Source: Alphaproteobacteria bacterium
Lineage (GTDB): Bacteria > Pseudomonadota > Alphaproteobacteria > Ferrovibrionales > Ferrovibrionaceae
NCBI GenBank assembly: GCA_017307375.1
Contig: JAFKFH010000005.1
Coordinates: 310,001 to 374,000 of the forward strand
Reading direction: 5' to 3'
Length of the DNA stretch: 64,000 bases
Below the pieces are notes generated by a model. The model had not been told where the DNA came from and made no database searches. It saw only the letters and a list, made by a program, of their open reading frames with translations. The translations under genes and the position numbers were made by a program. This document shows positions 18,267 through 27,517 of this stretch, one piece after another. Each line of letters begins with the position of its first letter. The first letter of the stretch is position 1.

Positions 18267-20510
18267 TCAATCCGGGCAGGCCGCGGCCAGCGCATCGGCC
18301 AGGGCCTGCGGCCGGACCGGCTTGGTGACGACGGCGGCCATGCCCGCCGCCCGGTAGGCGGCCTGCGCCTCGGGCAGCACGTTGGCGGTCACGGCAATGA
18401 CCGGGACGCGTCCGGCGGCGCCCGGCAGCGCGCGGATCGCCCGCGTCGCCTCGACACCGTCGATTCCCGGCATCTGGATATCCATCAGCACCACGTCGTA
18501 CGCGCCGCTGGCCGCCGCATTGACCGCGGCCTCGCCGGAAACGACCGTCGTGGCGCGATGCTTCCAGGCGGCAAGCAGGCTTTCGAGCACCTCCCGATTG
18601 ATCGCGTTGTCCTCGGCGACCAGGACCGCCAGGCTGCGGCCCGGCACGGCCTTGGCCGGCGGGGACGGCAGTTCGGGCGGGGCGGCAGCTTGGGCCAGCG
18701 CGGTGAACCAGAAGCGGCTGCCGCGGCCGTCGGGCTGCTCGAAGCCGACATCGCCGCCGAGCAGACGCGCTAGCCGGCGCGCGATCGCCAGCCCCAGCCC
18801 CGAACCGCCGTGACGCCGGCTGGTCGAGGCATCGCCCTGGGCGAAGCTATCGAACATGCGGGCCTGAACCGCGGGGGAAACGCCGATGCCGGTATCGGTG
18901 ACGGCGGCCCGCAATTCGACGAGATCGGGTCCGACATTGCTGGCCCGCAAGGTGACGTCGATGCGTCCGCCCTCGGTGAACTTGATCGCATTGCCGACGA
19001 GGTTCAGCAGGATCTGACGAAAGCGTCGCTCGTCGGTCCGCACCCAGGCGGGGACCGACGGATCGGCGTCGAAGGTCATCACGTTGTCGCGCTCCTCGGC
19101 CCGCGGCGTCAGCAGGTCGACGACGGCGCGGAGGCTTTCCGCCGGATCGAACACTTCCGGCTCGATCGCGAGCTTGCCGGCTTCGATCCGGGCAAGGTCG
19201 AGAATTTCGTCGACCAGCGTCAGCAACTGGTCGGCCGAGCGCCGCATCAGCGTCAGCCAGCGCCGCTGCTCGGCCGTCAGATAGGTCGCGCCGATCACTT
19301 CGCCCATGCCGATGATGCCGTTCAACGGTGTGCGCAGTTCGTGGCTGACCACCGCGAGGAAGTCGGATTTGGCCCGGCTTGCCAGTTCGGCCTGTTCCTT
19401 GGCCAGGGCCAGCGCTTCACGCTGGCGGACGATCTCGGTGAAATCGGTATAGAGCCCGACCGTGCCGCCGGTGGCGGTCTTGTGCTTGCGGATAAAGACG
19501 AAACGCCCGTCGCGCAATTCCTCGACCAGGCCGCCGGCGACCGGGGTCGCGTGATACTGCTCGAGGCTTGCCCGCCAGTCGGCCTTGGCCTGGCCGGTGC
19601 CAGTAACGATCTCGTTGGCCAGCGCGGTATCGAGGATTTCGGCCAGCGAGGTCCCGCGGCGCAGGATCGGCTCGGTCGACGGAAACAGTTCGATGAAACG
19701 ACGGTTGTAGATCACGACCCGATCGGCGGCATCGTAGAGCACGAAGCCATCGCCCAGGGCGGAGAGGGCATCGTCGAGTTGCTCGGACGCCCGCCGTGCC
19801 TCCGCCTCGCTCGACGAGATCGCGGCTGTCGCGCTCTCGGCCCGGTCACGCGCCGCGCGAAGTTCGCCGGTGGCAAGATCGAGCGCATGGCGCTTCTGCT
19901 CGGTCTGCCGGTAGAGACGCCAGATGGCGACGGCGGAAGCGGCGGCCGTCACGACCAGCAGCAGGAAACCGAAGGCGAAAATCTCCAGCCGCCGGAGGAT
20001 GCGTGCGCGGGCCGCGAGACGCTGCTGGCCGGCCAGGAAGGTCGCTTCGGTCGCAAAATCCGCCACCAAGGGCTGCAGGGCGAAGCCCGCCCTGGCGATC
20101 GCCAAGGCGGTGTCGCGCGGCACGTCGCCGCCGACCAGTTGCTCGGCCTCCCCGAGATAGGTCCGGAGGCTGGCGACGACCTGCTGATAGCGCGCGACCG
20201 CGGTGAAGAACGCGCGTGCATCGTCCGTCTCGGCGGCGGCAACCCGCGAATAAAGGGCGTCGATACGCTCACGAATAAGGCCCGGCGTGGCATCCGGCGC
20301 CGCCATCGAGTAGCGCTGGGCGGCGGCGACCAGCCGCCACAGGTCGACCTCGAGCTGGGCGACCAACGCGAGGGTATCATCGTCCGGCCCGCCGATCTGA
20401 CCGGCGAGCTGACCGCGGATGACGCCGAACAACAATCCCAGCCCAAGCGTCACGGCCGCCGCCGCGACGACGATTCCGCTCAAGGCGCGCCGCCAACGCT
20501 GCCGCGTCAT
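18267..20510 (-). CDS. Hybrid sensor histidine kinase with PAS and receiver
   Basis: The 747-residue product has a membrane helix at about residues 10-30, a helical periplasmic domain (about 40-175) and a second helix (about 178-198). A coiled coil (about 200-245) leads to a PAS region (about 246-360), HisKA with phosphorylatable His390 (SHELRTPLNG), an HATPase domain (N box LNLVGNAIKF at about 502-511, DTGIGV, GGSGLGLA) and a C-terminal receiver with Asp677 (VLMDIQMPGIDG). This is the unorthodox-like layout without an Hpt domain, so a separate phosphotransfer partner is expected elsewhere. It is convergent with the peptidoglycan-binding gene. The ligand is unknown. Confidence 0.93.
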   Translation of the reverse strand: MTRQRWRRALSGIVVAAAAVTLGLGLLFGVIRGQLAGQIGGPDDDTLALVAQLEVDLWRLVAAAQRYSMAAPDATPGLIRERIDALYSRVAAAETDDARAFFTAVARYQQVVASLRTYLGEAEQLVGGDVPRDTALAIARAGFALQPLVADFATEATFLAGQQRLAARARILRRLEIFAFGFLLLVVTAAASAVAIWRLYRQTEQKRHALDLATGELRAARDRAESATAAISSSEAEARRASEQLDDALSALGDGFVLYDAADRVVIYNRRFIELFPSTEPILRRGTSLAEILDTALANEIVTGTGQAKADWRASLEQYHATPVAGGLVEELRDGRFVFIRKHKTATGGTVGLYTDFTEIVRQREALALAKEQAELASRAKSDFLAVVSHELRTPLNGIIGMGEVIGATYLTAEQRRWLTLMRRSADQLLTLVDEILDLARIEAGKLAIEPEVFDPAESLRAVVDLLTPRAEERDNVMTFDADPSVPAWVRTDERRFRQILLNLVGNAIKFTEGGRIDVTLRASNVGPDLVELRAAVTDTGIGVSPAVQARMFDSFAQGDASTSRRHGGSGLGLAIARRLARLLGGDVGFEQPDGRGSRFWFTALAQAAAPPELPSPPAKAVPGRSLAVLVAEDNAINREVLESLLAAWKHRATTVVSGEAAVNAAASGAYDVVLMDIQMPGIDGVEATRAIRALPGAAGRVPVIAVTANVLPEAQAAYRAAGMAAVVTKPVRPQALADALAAACPD

Positions 20511-20612
20511 CGGTGTGTCGCCTCGGCCGTGCGGCTGCGGCGATTGTCGTTCAGCGAAAATCCTCCCGTCTCATGGCGTCGAGCATGCCATGCCGCGGGG
20601 ACGAGACAAAGC

Positions 20613-23600
20613 TCAGTCGTCGCCGGCAGCCGGGGCGTGCCCATGGCGGCGGCCGAACCGGCGGCGAGCCCAGCTGGTGAGGTCGTCGATATAGGAGATG
20701 ATCACCGGCACCACGATCAGGGTCAGCAGCGTCGACGAGATCAGTCCGCCGATCACCGCATGGGCCATCGGCGCACGTTGGCGGGCGCCTTCGCCGATCC
20801 CGAGGGCCAGGGGCAGCATGCCGAAGATCATGGCCAGCGTCGTCATCAGGATCGGACGCAGGCGGATGATGCCGGCCTCGGTGATCGCCTCGTCGCGACC
20901 CGCACCGGCGTGGCGCTGCTGATTGAAGAAGTCGACGAGCAGGATCGCGTTCTTGGTCACGAGGCCCATCAGCATGATGAAGCCGATGACCGAGAAGATG
21001 TTCAGCGTCGTGCCGGCGATGAGCAGACCAAGGAACACGCCGATCAGCGACAGCGGCAGCGATACCATGATGGCGATCGGCTGCAGGAACGAGCCGAACT
21101 GCGAAGCCAGGATCAGGTAGATCAGAATGACCGCAAGGCTGAGCGCCAGCCCGGCGAAATAGGCCGTCTCGGCGATATCCTTGGTCGAGCCGCCGTAGAT
21201 GATCTGGTAGCCCGGCGGCAGCTTCATCGCAGCCGAGCGCGCCTGCAGGTCGCGGCCGATGTCGCCGGCCGGCCGGCCGTAGGTATTGGCGCCGACCAGC
21301 ACCTCGCGGGTCAGGTCGCGGCGGTTGATCTGCGATGCGCCGGTGCCCTCGTCGAAGCGGGCGATCTCGGCCAGTTGCACCAGCTTGGGCTGGCCGTCGG
21401 ATCCGGCTTGGCCCGAGGTGACATAGAGCCGTTCCAGGTCACCCTTCGAGGTGCGGTCGTCGCGGCCCAGCCTGATCAGGACGTCGTAGTTGTCACCTGC
21501 CTCGTCGCGCCAGGTCGATGCGGCCTCGCCGGCCAGCAGCGGCCGCAGGGTCTGGACGACCTGGCCGAGGCCGATGCCCAGATCGTTGGCAAGCTCGCGG
21601 TTCAGGCGCACCGACAGGATCGGCTTGGCCGCCTTCAGCGACGAATCGAGGTCGACGACGCCCGGAACGGTCCGCGCCATCGCCATGAATTCCTGCGAAA
21701 TCTGGTCGAGCGTCGCGATGTCGCGGCCCAGGATCGAGACCTGGATCGGCTTCTGGAAGCCGACCGCGCCGGGCACGCCGATATTGAGCGTCAGGCCGGG
21801 AATACGCTGCAGCCGCTCGCGGATCGGCTGGGTCAGGGTCTCGGGGCTGCGCGTGCGCTTGTGGATGTCGATCAGGCGGACGTAGATCGAGCCGACGTTC
21901 TTGCCCTGCGCCATGCCGGCGTTGATGGTGCCGAACGAATAGGCGATCTCGGGAAATTCGGCCAGTGCCTGCTGAACCTGCGCCACCTTTGCGCCGGTGT
22001 ATTCGAGCGACGAGCCGACCGGTCCCGTGATTTCGACGATCATCTCGGAAAGATCGGCGGCCGGCACGAACTCGACGCCGATGCGCGGCACCAGCATGAA
22101 CGAGCCGACGAAGATGCCGATCGCGGCGATCATCGTGATGATGCGGTGGCGCAGGCTCCAGCCGATGATCGCGCCATAGACCCGGCCCATCCATTGATGG
22201 ACGGCCTCGTGCCCCTGCATGAAGCGGTCGACGAAGCCGCCGGGCTTGCGCTTGCTCTCGGGCTCGGGCCACACGCTCGACAGCATCGGGTCGAGGGTGA
22301 ACGAGACGAACAGCGAGATCAGCACGGCGACCGCGACGGTCAGGCCGAACTGCAGGAAGAAGCGGCCGACGATGCCCCCCATGAAGGCGACCGGCAGGAA
22401 CACCGCGACGATGGTGAAGGTGGTGGCCAGCACCGCGAGGCCGATTTCGTTGGTGCCGTCGAGCGCCGCCTGACGGTGGCTCTTGCCCATCTCGTGATGG
22501 CGGGTGATGTTTTCGCGCACGACGATCGCGTCGTCGATCAGGATGCCGATGGCCAGCGACAGCGCCATCAGCGTCATCATGTTGAGGGTGAAACCGGCGA
22601 AGAACAGCGCGACGAAGGTGCCCATCACCGCGATCGGCAAGGTCAGGCCGGTGATGATCGTCGACCGCCAGGATGCCAGGAAGATCAGCACGATCACGAT
22701 CGTCAGCACGCCGCCCTCGAACAGCGTCTGGCGGACATTGGCGACCGAATTGCGGATGCCACGGGACGAGTCGCGGACGATGTCGATCACGATGTCCGGC
22801 GGCAGTCCCTTCTTGATCTCGGCAAGCTGTGCGTAGAGGCGGTCGACCACCTCGATCGTGTTGGCGTCCTGGACCTTGACCACCTCGACGGCGACGGCGC
22901 GGCGGCCGTCGAGCAGGGCGAGGCTCTCTTCCTCCTCGGCGCCGTCGATCACGTCGGCGATTTCCTCCAGCGGGATCAGCGCGCCGCCGCGGCGGGCGAT
23001 CACCAGCGACCGGAAATCCTCCGGCTTGCGCAGCCGGCCTTCGATCTGGACGACGCGGTCGCCGCCGAACTGGGTGACGGTCCCGGCCGGCAGGTCCTGG
23101 TTCTCGATCTTGACAGCGTTAAGAACGGTGTCGACGCCGATGTTGAAGGCGGCGAGGCGCTCGGGGTTCAGCCGGATCTGGATCTGGCGCTTGACGCCGC
23201 CGGCAATGGTGACGCGGCCGACGCCGCGGACGTTCTGCAGTTGCTTGACGATGATCTGGTCGGTGATCGTCGTGATGTCGCGCGGCGTCCGCTGCTTGGA
23301 GGCGACCGAGAACGACAGGATCGGCGCCTCGTCGGGGTTGAAACGCGTGATTTCGGGCGTCTTGACCTCGGTGCGGAACTGCCCGGCGATCGCCGACAGC
23401 TTTTCGCGCACGTCGTTGACCGCGACCTGCGAATTCACCGTCAGATCGAACTCGATCAGCACGACCGAGCGGCCCTCGTAGGATTTCGAGGTCAGCTTGC
23501 GGATGCCGGCAACCGTGTTGACCGCTTCCTCGACCTTGCGCGTGACGTCGGCTTCGACGGCCTCCGGCGAGGCACCGGGATACGACGTCGAAACGACGAC

Positions 23601-23732
23601 GAGCGGGAAGTCGATCGACGGAAACTGGTCGACCCCGAGACGGTTGTAGGAAAACAGCCCGAGCACCAGCAGCGCCACCATCATCATGGTGGCGAAGACC
23701 GGGTTATCGACGCTGACGCGGGTCAACCACAT
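20613..23732 (-). CDS. RND efflux permease (HAE1/AcrB-like)
   Basis: This proton-driven inner-membrane pump component has 1039 residues, the full length of the family. It shows the opening SVDNPVFATMMMVALLVLGLF helix, a large porter domain, the proton-relay Asp pair in GILIDDAIVVREN (helix 4), and the GLVTKNAILLVDF segment with its Lys in helix 10. It starts 24 bases after the stop of its membrane-fusion partner on the same strand; an AAGGGGGCG site precedes the ATG. No outer-membrane factor is next to it, so it probably borrows a TolC-type channel from elsewhere. The substrate is unknown. Confidence 0.94.
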   Translation of the reverse strand: MWLTRVSVDNPVFATMMMVALLVLGLFSYNRLGVDQFPSIDFPLVVVSTSYPGASPEAVEADVTRKVEEAVNTVAGIRKLTSKSYEGRSVVLIEFDLTVNSQVAVNDVREKLSAIAGQFRTEVKTPEITRFNPDEAPILSFSVASKQRTPRDITTITDQIIVKQLQNVRGVGRVTIAGGVKRQIQIRLNPERLAAFNIGVDTVLNAVKIENQDLPAGTVTQFGGDRVVQIEGRLRKPEDFRSLVIARRGGALIPLEEIADVIDGAEEEESLALLDGRRAVAVEVVKVQDANTIEVVDRLYAQLAEIKKGLPPDIVIDIVRDSSRGIRNSVANVRQTLFEGGVLTIVIVLIFLASWRSTIITGLTLPIAVMGTFVALFFAGFTLNMMTLMALSLAIGILIDDAIVVRENITRHHEMGKSHRQAALDGTNEIGLAVLATTFTIVAVFLPVAFMGGIVGRFFLQFGLTVAVAVLISLFVSFTLDPMLSSVWPEPESKRKPGGFVDRFMQGHEAVHQWMGRVYGAIIGWSLRHRIITMIAAIGIFVGSFMLVPRIGVEFVPAADLSEMIVEITGPVGSSLEYTGAKVAQVQQALAEFPEIAYSFGTINAGMAQGKNVGSIYVRLIDIHKRTRSPETLTQPIRERLQRIPGLTLNIGVPGAVGFQKPIQVSILGRDIATLDQISQEFMAMARTVPGVVDLDSSLKAAKPILSVRLNRELANDLGIGLGQVVQTLRPLLAGEAASTWRDEAGDNYDVLIRLGRDDRTSKGDLERLYVTSGQAGSDGQPKLVQLAEIARFDEGTGASQINRRDLTREVLVGANTYGRPAGDIGRDLQARSAAMKLPPGYQIIYGGSTKDIAETAYFAGLALSLAVILIYLILASQFGSFLQPIAIMVSLPLSLIGVFLGLLIAGTTLNIFSVIGFIMLMGLVTKNAILLVDFFNQQRHAGAGRDEAITEAGIIRLRPILMTTLAMIFGMLPLALGIGEGARQRAPMAHAVIGGLISSTLLTLIVVPVIISYIDDLTSWARRRFGRRHGHAPAAGDD

Positions 23733-23756
23733 GGGGCGCCCCCTTCTGCCTGACGA

Positions 23757-24908
23757 TCAGCGCTGGGCCAACCGGGCCTTCATGCCGTCGGCCAGGTTGA
23801 TGAACGGAGCGATCAGGACCTGATCGCCCGGCTTGAGGCCGGATCTGATCTCGGCCATATCGTCTTCGGTTTCCGTCATCCCGACATCGACCGGCCGACG
23901 TGCCAGCATATCGCCGGCCAGCACATAGACCACGCTGGCACCGCCCTCCCGGCGGATGGCCTTTTCCGGCACCGCCAGCGCCTCGTCGACCTGGCTGATG
24001 ATCACCTTGCCCGAGGCGAACATGCCGCCCTTCAGCCGGTGGTCGGGATTGGGCAGGATCACGAAGATCGGAATCGCCCGGGTGCCGGTCGCGACCGTCG
24101 GGTTGATGCGGTCGATCCGGCCGACGAATACCTGATTGCCGAAGCCTTCGACGCGCAAGCGAACCTGCTGGCCGATCGCGAGCCGCGGCACTTCGCGGGC
24201 GGGCACCAGGGCTTCGACCTCGATCTCGTCGAGGCTGACGACCGAAAACAGCCGGGCGTCGACGTTGACGTTCTCGCCCGGATTGACCCAGCGTTCGCCC
24301 ACTTCACCGGCGATCGGCGCGACGATGGTGGCATCGGCCAGCGACTTGCGCGCCTGAGCGACCTGGGCCTCGATCGCCGCGATCTGGGCCGCATTGGCAT
24401 TGAGGTTCGATTGCGCCTGGTCGGAAGCCATGTCCGAGACGATGCCGCGCTGCTTGAGCGTCTGGGCATTGGCGTTCGAGCGCTCCAATACCGCACGCGC
24501 CGCCTTGACCTGTTCGAGATTGGCCACGCGCTCGTTCAAGCGGGCTTTGAGCATCACGGTGTCGAGCCGGGCCAGCACCTGACCTTGCCGCACCTGTTCG
24601 CCGCGGCGCACCAGCACCTCGGCGATCGTGCCGGCGACCTCGGCCTTGACGACCGACTGTCGTACCGGGTTCATCGAGCCCGATACCCGCGCGACCTGGC
24701 GCAGGCCGGTCCGGACCGCGGCAGCCATGTCTTCCGGTGCGAGTTCGATCTGCGGGGTCGGGGCTGGCGCCTGGGCCGTTGCCGGCGGCGCGGCGGCGGG
24801 CCCCCGGCGCTCACGCAAGACATAAGCGGCGCCGCCAGCCAAGCCCAGAATGACGAGCCCGCCCACGATCCACCGCCAGGCGCGACTGCGACCGGTGGCA
24901 CTCCCCAT
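23757..24908 (-). CDS. RND efflux periplasmic adaptor (membrane-fusion protein)
   Basis: This adaptor couples the pump encoded downstream to an outer-membrane channel. The 383-residue product has an N-terminal anchor helix (about residues 14-36), then a half-barrel lipoyl segment beginning EVLVRRGEQVRQGQ, a long hairpin coiled coil (about 120-190), the second lipoyl half (ATIVAPIAGEVGE), a beta-barrel and a C-terminal membrane-proximal domain. The ATG at 24908 (MGSATGRSR) is preferred: an AGGGTG stretch lies upstream, and the 13-residue extension adds nothing family-like. Confidence 0.91.
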   Translation of the reverse strand: MGSATGRSRAWRWIVGGLVILGLAGGAAYVLRERRGPAAAPPATAQAPAPTPQIELAPEDMAAAVRTGLRQVARVSGSMNPVRQSVVKAEVAGTIAEVLVRRGEQVRQGQVLARLDTVMLKARLNERVANLEQVKAARAVLERSNANAQTLKQRGIVSDMASDQAQSNLNANAAQIAAIEAQVAQARKSLADATIVAPIAGEVGERWVNPGENVNVDARLFSVVSLDEIEVEALVPAREVPRLAIGQQVRLRVEGFGNQVFVGRIDRINPTVATGTRAIPIFVILPNPDHRLKGGMFASGKVIISQVDEALAVPEKAIRREGGASVVYVLAGDMLARRPVDVGMTETEDDMAEIRSGLKPGDQVLIAPFINLADGMKARLAQR

Positions 24909-24971
24909 GTCACCCTGCCCCGCCGTCCTCACAACAAGAACGGTCAATTCTTCTCGAATGGCGCGAAGAAT

Positions 24972-24985
24972 TAGCCATTTGGCTA
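24972..24985. promoter_or_regulatory. Candidate operator upstream of the RND efflux pair
   Basis: A perfect 14-bp inverted repeat, TAGCCA-TT-TGGCTA, lies 64 bases upstream of the adaptor start. A second inverted repeat, ATCAGT with ACTGAT (25002-25025, 12-base gap), lies next to it in the 196-base gap between this operon and the divergent cyclase. No regulator gene is adjacent, so either site could serve either gene. Confidence 0.35.
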
Positions 24986-25104
24986 TTTCAAGTCAACATA
25001 TATCAGTGCGAGATATTCGACTGATGGTGATAACTTACGAAGCGTGACGGACTTCGGGACGGAGGCAGGCTATCAACAAAAGCGTCGCAGGCGGATTCCG
25101 GACC

Positions 25105-26925
25105 ATGCCCGTCAATACTTTCCTGATGCAACAAGGCGCCGGGCTTCCGGATACGCGGCATTTTCGCCGGGCAGCCCGGCTGGTCGCCCTGCTTACGGGA
25201 TTTGTCATTGTCATCCTCGCAGGCGGCGCCACGTTCGCGGCGCTGAACGAGCGGGACGAGGCGATCGCTTCCAGCAGCCGGACCCTGGCGGCACTGGTCC
25301 ACAGCCTGGCCGAACACGCGGCACGCACCCTGGCCGAGGCGGACCGGGCGATGCGCACGGTGGTCGAGACGCTCGACGATCCGCGCGCTGGCCCCGCCAC
25401 CACCCACGAACTGCTCAATCGGTTGAGCAGCGAGCTGCCGCAGGTCCGATCGATGCTGCAGCTCGATTCGTCCGGCCGCGCGGTCGCCGATGCGGTCAGC
25501 CAGCCCCCGCGCCCGTTCGTCGGCGCCGATCGCCCCTATTTCCGTGTGCAGCGCGAGGCGACAACCGACGATCTCTTCATCGGCCTGCCGATCAGGGGCG
25601 CGCTGAGCGGCCAGTGGACGATCGCGCTGAGCCGCCGGGTCCTGGCCTCGAACGGCCGCTTTGCCGGGGTCGTCGCGGCAGCACTCGACCTGGCCTATTT
25701 CAACAGCTTTTTCAGCACGCTCCTCGAACCCGGGGGCGATATTGCGATCTTCCGTGCCGATGGCCGCCTGCTGGTACGCCAGCCGATCGTCGAATCCCTG
25801 CTTGGCGCTGAACTCACCACGGGCAAGGAACTGAACGCTCTGGCAAGCCAGGGACCACGACGCGGTACCGGTGTTGACGGCATTTCGCGAATCGTGGCCG
25901 TTCGCGCCGTCACCGGGCAGCCCCTCTTCGTGTCAGCCTCGGTCAGCCTGGATACGGCGCTCGCCAATTGGCGCGAGCGGACACGATGGCTGGCCGGGGG
26001 AACCGCCCTCGCCTGCCTCGTCATCGGCATTCTGGGCTGGCTGCTGTCGCGGCGACTGCAGGCGCTCGCCGTTCAGAGCGCGGCGATGGTGCAGGTCACC
26101 GGGCTGATGGATGCGATGCTGGCGGCGATCGGCCAGGGCATCGTCATTACCGACGCCCGCGACCGCATCATGCTGGCCAACCGCCAGGCCGCCGATCTCA
26201 GCGGCACGCCACCCGACAAGATGCGGCCCGGCGCGAGCCTGACGCTGGCGGCCGGGCGTGGAGTCCGATCGGAGACCCAGGTGATCCAGCTGGCCGACGG
26301 CCGCAAGACGGCAGTCCGCCGCGATGCGATGCCCGACGGCAATACCGTGACGATCCTGACCGACGTCACGGCGGAGAAGGCGGCGGAAGCGAAGCTCACG
26401 CGGCTCGCCATGCTCGATCCGCTGACCGAACTGCCGAACCGGCGCGCCTTCCTGGAGGCCGCGGAGGGCGAGATCAACCGGGTGCGCCGTCATGCCGGAC
26501 GGGCCTGCATCGCCATTCTCGACATCGATCACTTCAAGCAGGTCAACGATAGCCACGGCCATCAGACCGGCGACGTCCTGCTCCGAACGCTGGCCGATCT
26601 CTGGGCCGAAATGCTGCGCTCCAGCGACACCCTCGCCCGCTATGGTGGTGAGGAGTTCATCGTATTGATGCCGGAAACCGAGCCCGGTATCGCGATCCGG
26701 CTGCTGGAACGGTTGCGCCAGGCCACGTCATCGCGCCATCTCGGGGCCGGGCCGGACGATCTGCGGGTTACCGTATCGATCGGCCTGGCCGCGCTGGGGC
26801 CGGACGGCCATGTCGAAGACGCGATCGAGGCGGCAGACGCAGCCTTGTACCAGGCGAAAGCCGAGGGCCGGAACCGCGTGCGCGCCGCGCCCACCGACCC
26901 CGCGGCCCATCGGCGGCAGGGGTGA
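25105..26925 (+). CDS. Membrane diguanylate cyclase (dCache-like sensor, PAS, GGDEF)
   Basis: This enzyme makes cyclic di-GMP from GTP. The 606-residue product has a membrane helix (about 24-46), a periplasmic dCache-like domain (about 50-285), a second helix (about 295-315), a PAS domain (about 335-425) and a GGDEF domain. The catalytic loop is GGEEF (514-518), and the inhibitory RxxD site RSSD (505-508) sits five residues before it, so the enzyme should be active and product-inhibited. FKQVND and the DPLTELPNRRAF lead-in are intact. The start ATG is the first with a full sensor; its ribosome-binding site is weak. It converges on the globin gene. Confidence 0.94.
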   Translation: MPVNTFLMQQGAGLPDTRHFRRAARLVALLTGFVIVILAGGATFAALNERDEAIASSSRTLAALVHSLAEHAARTLAEADRAMRTVVETLDDPRAGPATTHELLNRLSSELPQVRSMLQLDSSGRAVADAVSQPPRPFVGADRPYFRVQREATTDDLFIGLPIRGALSGQWTIALSRRVLASNGRFAGVVAAALDLAYFNSFFSTLLEPGGDIAIFRADGRLLVRQPIVESLLGAELTTGKELNALASQGPRRGTGVDGISRIVAVRAVTGQPLFVSASVSLDTALANWRERTRWLAGGTALACLVIGILGWLLSRRLQALAVQSAAMVQVTGLMDAMLAAIGQGIVITDARDRIMLANRQAADLSGTPPDKMRPGASLTLAAGRGVRSETQVIQLADGRKTAVRRDAMPDGNTVTILTDVTAEKAAEAKLTRLAMLDPLTELPNRRAFLEAAEGEINRVRRHAGRACIAILDIDHFKQVNDSHGHQTGDVLLRTLADLWAEMLRSSDTLARYGGEEFIVLMPETEPGIAIRLLERLRQATSSRHLGAGPDDLRVTVSIGLAALGPDGHVEDAIEAADAALYQAKAEGRNRVRAAPTDPAAHRRQG

Positions 26926-26937
26926 AGTCGCCGCCGG

Positions 26938-27381
26938 CTATCTGCCGACGATGTCGCCACGGGTCGAGGCCAGGATCGCCATCAACTCGTCGTACTCCGT
27001 CTTCGGCACGCCGAATTTCCTGAGCGTCTTGTCCATGTCGCCGGCCATCGCGTTGAATTCGGTGTCGGTGATGTCCATGCCCTTGTGCACCTCCAGCATG
27101 GTGCCGCCCCTGTAGGTGCAGGGCCCGCCCGAGGCCGCACAGATCTGGTCGGCCAGGCTCGCCTTCAGCTTCGGGATGTTCGTGCGGGCAAAACGTCGGT
27201 TGATCACCGGATCGGCCGCGACATTGGCGATGAAATCGTCGACCACGGCGTTGATCGTGGGCATGCCACCGATGCGGGCATAGAGACTGGGCGGCGGCAC
27301 GGTCGGGTCGGCGGCCATTTCGGCGCAGGCGGCAAGGCCGAGGCTGAGGGCGAGAACGAGTGGCAGGTGGAGTTTTTTCAT
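26938..27381 (-). CDS. Group 1 truncated haemoglobin, lipoprotein-anchored
   Basis: The 147-residue product is a lipoprotein (lipobox LAAC, Cys19) followed by a 2-on-2 globin: LYARIGGMPTINAVVDDF, then DQICAASGGPCTY and the proximal His99 in EVHKGMDI. Against a classical group 1 globin, the position of Tyr-B10 is Ile51 (DDFIANV) and Gln-E11 is Leu, so the distal pocket looks apolar. Alignment is mine and approximate. The ATG at 27381 with an AGGAAAG site gives the signal; a 28-residue extension would spoil it. It should sit on the periplasmic face of a membrane. It is convergent with the cyclase gene. Confidence 0.9.
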   Translation of the reverse strand: MKKLHLPLVLALSLGLAACAEMAADPTVPPPSLYARIGGMPTINAVVDDFIANVAADPVINRRFARTNIPKLKASLADQICAASGGPCTYRGGTMLEVHKGMDITDTEFNAMAGDMDKTLRKFGVPKTEYDELMAILASTRGDIVGR

Positions 27382-27517
27382 GTCGTGGCTTTCCTGCGGG
27401 GGGCTGATGGCTGATACGTCGGGAGCAGGCGGCTGGATTTCGACGCGACTGGACCGGCGCGCCACACCGGCCTAGCATGCCGGGCAGATTTCATCCCCTG
27501 TGAGGAGTTCGCACACG

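Noticed and set aside
18810-23753. A 1647-codon plus-strand reading opposite the second kinase and the RND pump
   Set aside because: It is antisense to two clearly real genes, and its product is Asp/Gly/Arg/His-rich with no fold signal; long antisense readings are common in high-GC DNA.
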